Source of the DNA: CAZIOH01 sp964540815
Lineage (GTDB): Bacteria; Myxococcota_A; Polyangia; Fen-1088
Direction: 5' to 3'
Assembly (NCBI GenBank): GCA_964540815.1
Contig: CAZIOH010000103.1
Location: 1-23,324, forward strand
Length of the DNA stretch: 23,324 nucleotides
A program made the translations under genes and the position numbers. Shown here in pieces: positions 22,567 to 23,324 of this stretch (its first letter is position 1; every line of letters begins with the position of its first letter). The notes under the pieces are model-generated. The model was not told the origin of the DNA, did no database searches, and saw only the letters and a list, made by a program, of their open reading frames with translations.

Positions 22567-22644
22567 CTCGCTCCCCTGAACGCGGAACGGCAGAGCGCGG
22601 GCAGGGAAACCGGGGGAGGGATGTGGGTTTTCGGAGCCGATGAA

Positions 22645-22663
22645 TCGACTCGAAGCGAGTCGA
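22645..22663 (+). repeat. 8-bp hairpin between rRNA promoters
   Basis: TCGACTCG, loop AAG, CGAGTCGA, followed by an A-rich stretch (22663-22680) and the P2 -35 box. The A-tract rules out a plus-strand intrinsic terminator. It may be a regulator site or UP-element border. Confidence 0.45.
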
Positions 22664-22682
22664 AAAAAGGCGAAGAAAACGG

Positions 22683-22710
22683 TTGACGAAAAGAAAAAGG
22701 AAGTTATCCT
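22683..22710 (+). promoter_or_regulatory. Candidate proximal rRNA promoter (P2)
   Basis: TTGACG (22683-22688, 5 of 6), 16-bp spacer, TATCCT (22705-22710, 4 of 6), preceded by an A-rich UP-like region. The predicted start near 22717 gives a leader of about 214 nt before 16S. Confidence 0.6.
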
Positions 22711-22727
22711 CTGCCGGCCTCGAACGG

Positions 22728-22774
22728 GTGTGGTGAAAACACCCACACGAACGAGGCAGTCGGTCTCTGAAAGC
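22728..22774 (+). promoter_or_regulatory. rRNA leader: boxB-like hairpin and boxA-like element
   Basis: GTGTGGTG (22728-22735) pairs with CACC(C)ACAC (22740-22748, one bulged C) across AAAA. About 14 nt later GTCTCTGAAAGC (22763-22774) resembles a degenerate boxA, in the order expected for rRNA antitermination leaders. A second stem, GGCTCCG/CGGAGTC (22809-22815/22822-22828), follows. Inferred from pattern only. Confidence 0.4.
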
Positions 22775-22930
22775 TGAATAGCATTACTGAGTTTGAAGGT
22801 TATGGAACGGCTCCGCTCAACCGGAGTCGCCTCCAAAAATCTCCGTAAATTGTGAGAAATCCGAGCAGTCAGAGAATCACTGCAGTAGTCAATGCAGCCG
22901 CCGGTCTTCGGATCGTCGGTTGTTGAAGAT

Positions 22931-23324
<394 letters not shown>

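Noticed and set aside
22390..22686. 98-codon frame upstream of the rRNA gene
   Set aside because: It runs through both candidate rRNA promoters and a hairpin, changes composition midway and has no sensible start signal.

Overview
The window reads as a chromosomal segment of a high-GC deltaproteobacterium-like organism, most likely Myxococcota. This is inferred from GC-rich coding DNA with strong third-position GC, a prkA/yhbH/spoVR cluster, a thrombospondin-type-3/OmpA-like surface protein, a BamD-type lipoprotein (so a Gram-negative envelope), Mpl, and the opening ~394 nt of a proteobacterial-type 16S rRNA gene. I see no phage, transposase, CRISPR or defence genes. The content is core and house-keeping, with lineage-specific additions.

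Layout. (1) 1-3341, plus strand: 3' end of prkA, a 78-aa ribbon-helix-helix-like protein, the VWA protein YhbH/YeaH (DUF444) and SpoVR, packed with 0-bp and 4-bp junctions; a starvation/stationary-phase signalling operon. (2) 9359 down to 3416, minus strand: bamD-like lipoprotein, TPR protein, truD, then an OmpA-like TSP3 protein and a PP2C phosphatase. (3) 9358-14800, plus strand: an unknown Cys-rich lipoprotein whose start codon physically overlaps that of bamD, mpl fused to an ArsN2-type GNAT domain, an inositol-monophosphatase-family gene, and a polytopic GT-C-like membrane protein. (4) 14801-15205: convergent intergenic region with hexanucleotide repeats broken by a 100-N assembly gap. 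(5) 15206-20146, mostly minus: tyrS, PIN-PhoH ATPase, secreted cyclophilin and a DUF192 lipoprotein, plus one small plus-strand Cys-rich unknown. (6) 20164-22351, plus: hemD, a candidate 34-residue small ORF with (Gly-Leu)6, and hemB (tetrapyrrole synthesis). (7) 22352-23324: two candidate rRNA promoters, a structured leader and the 5' part of a 16S rRNA gene, cut by the window end.

Themes worth noting: hexameric and 15-mer tandem repeats recur in intergenic DNA and inside signal-peptide codons (bamD, cyclophilin), always in multiples of 3 so reading frames survive; two stop codons (spoVR, tyrS) lie in the loops of perfect hairpins; and the TSP3 protein carries an internal 303-bp duplication. 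The clearest unusual items are the Mpl-GNAT fusion, the GL-repeat small ORF with a perfect Shine-Dalgarno, the overlapping divergent starts at 9357-9360, and the small protein embedded in the prkA operon. Nothing here amounts to a wholly new multi-gene system that I can defend.
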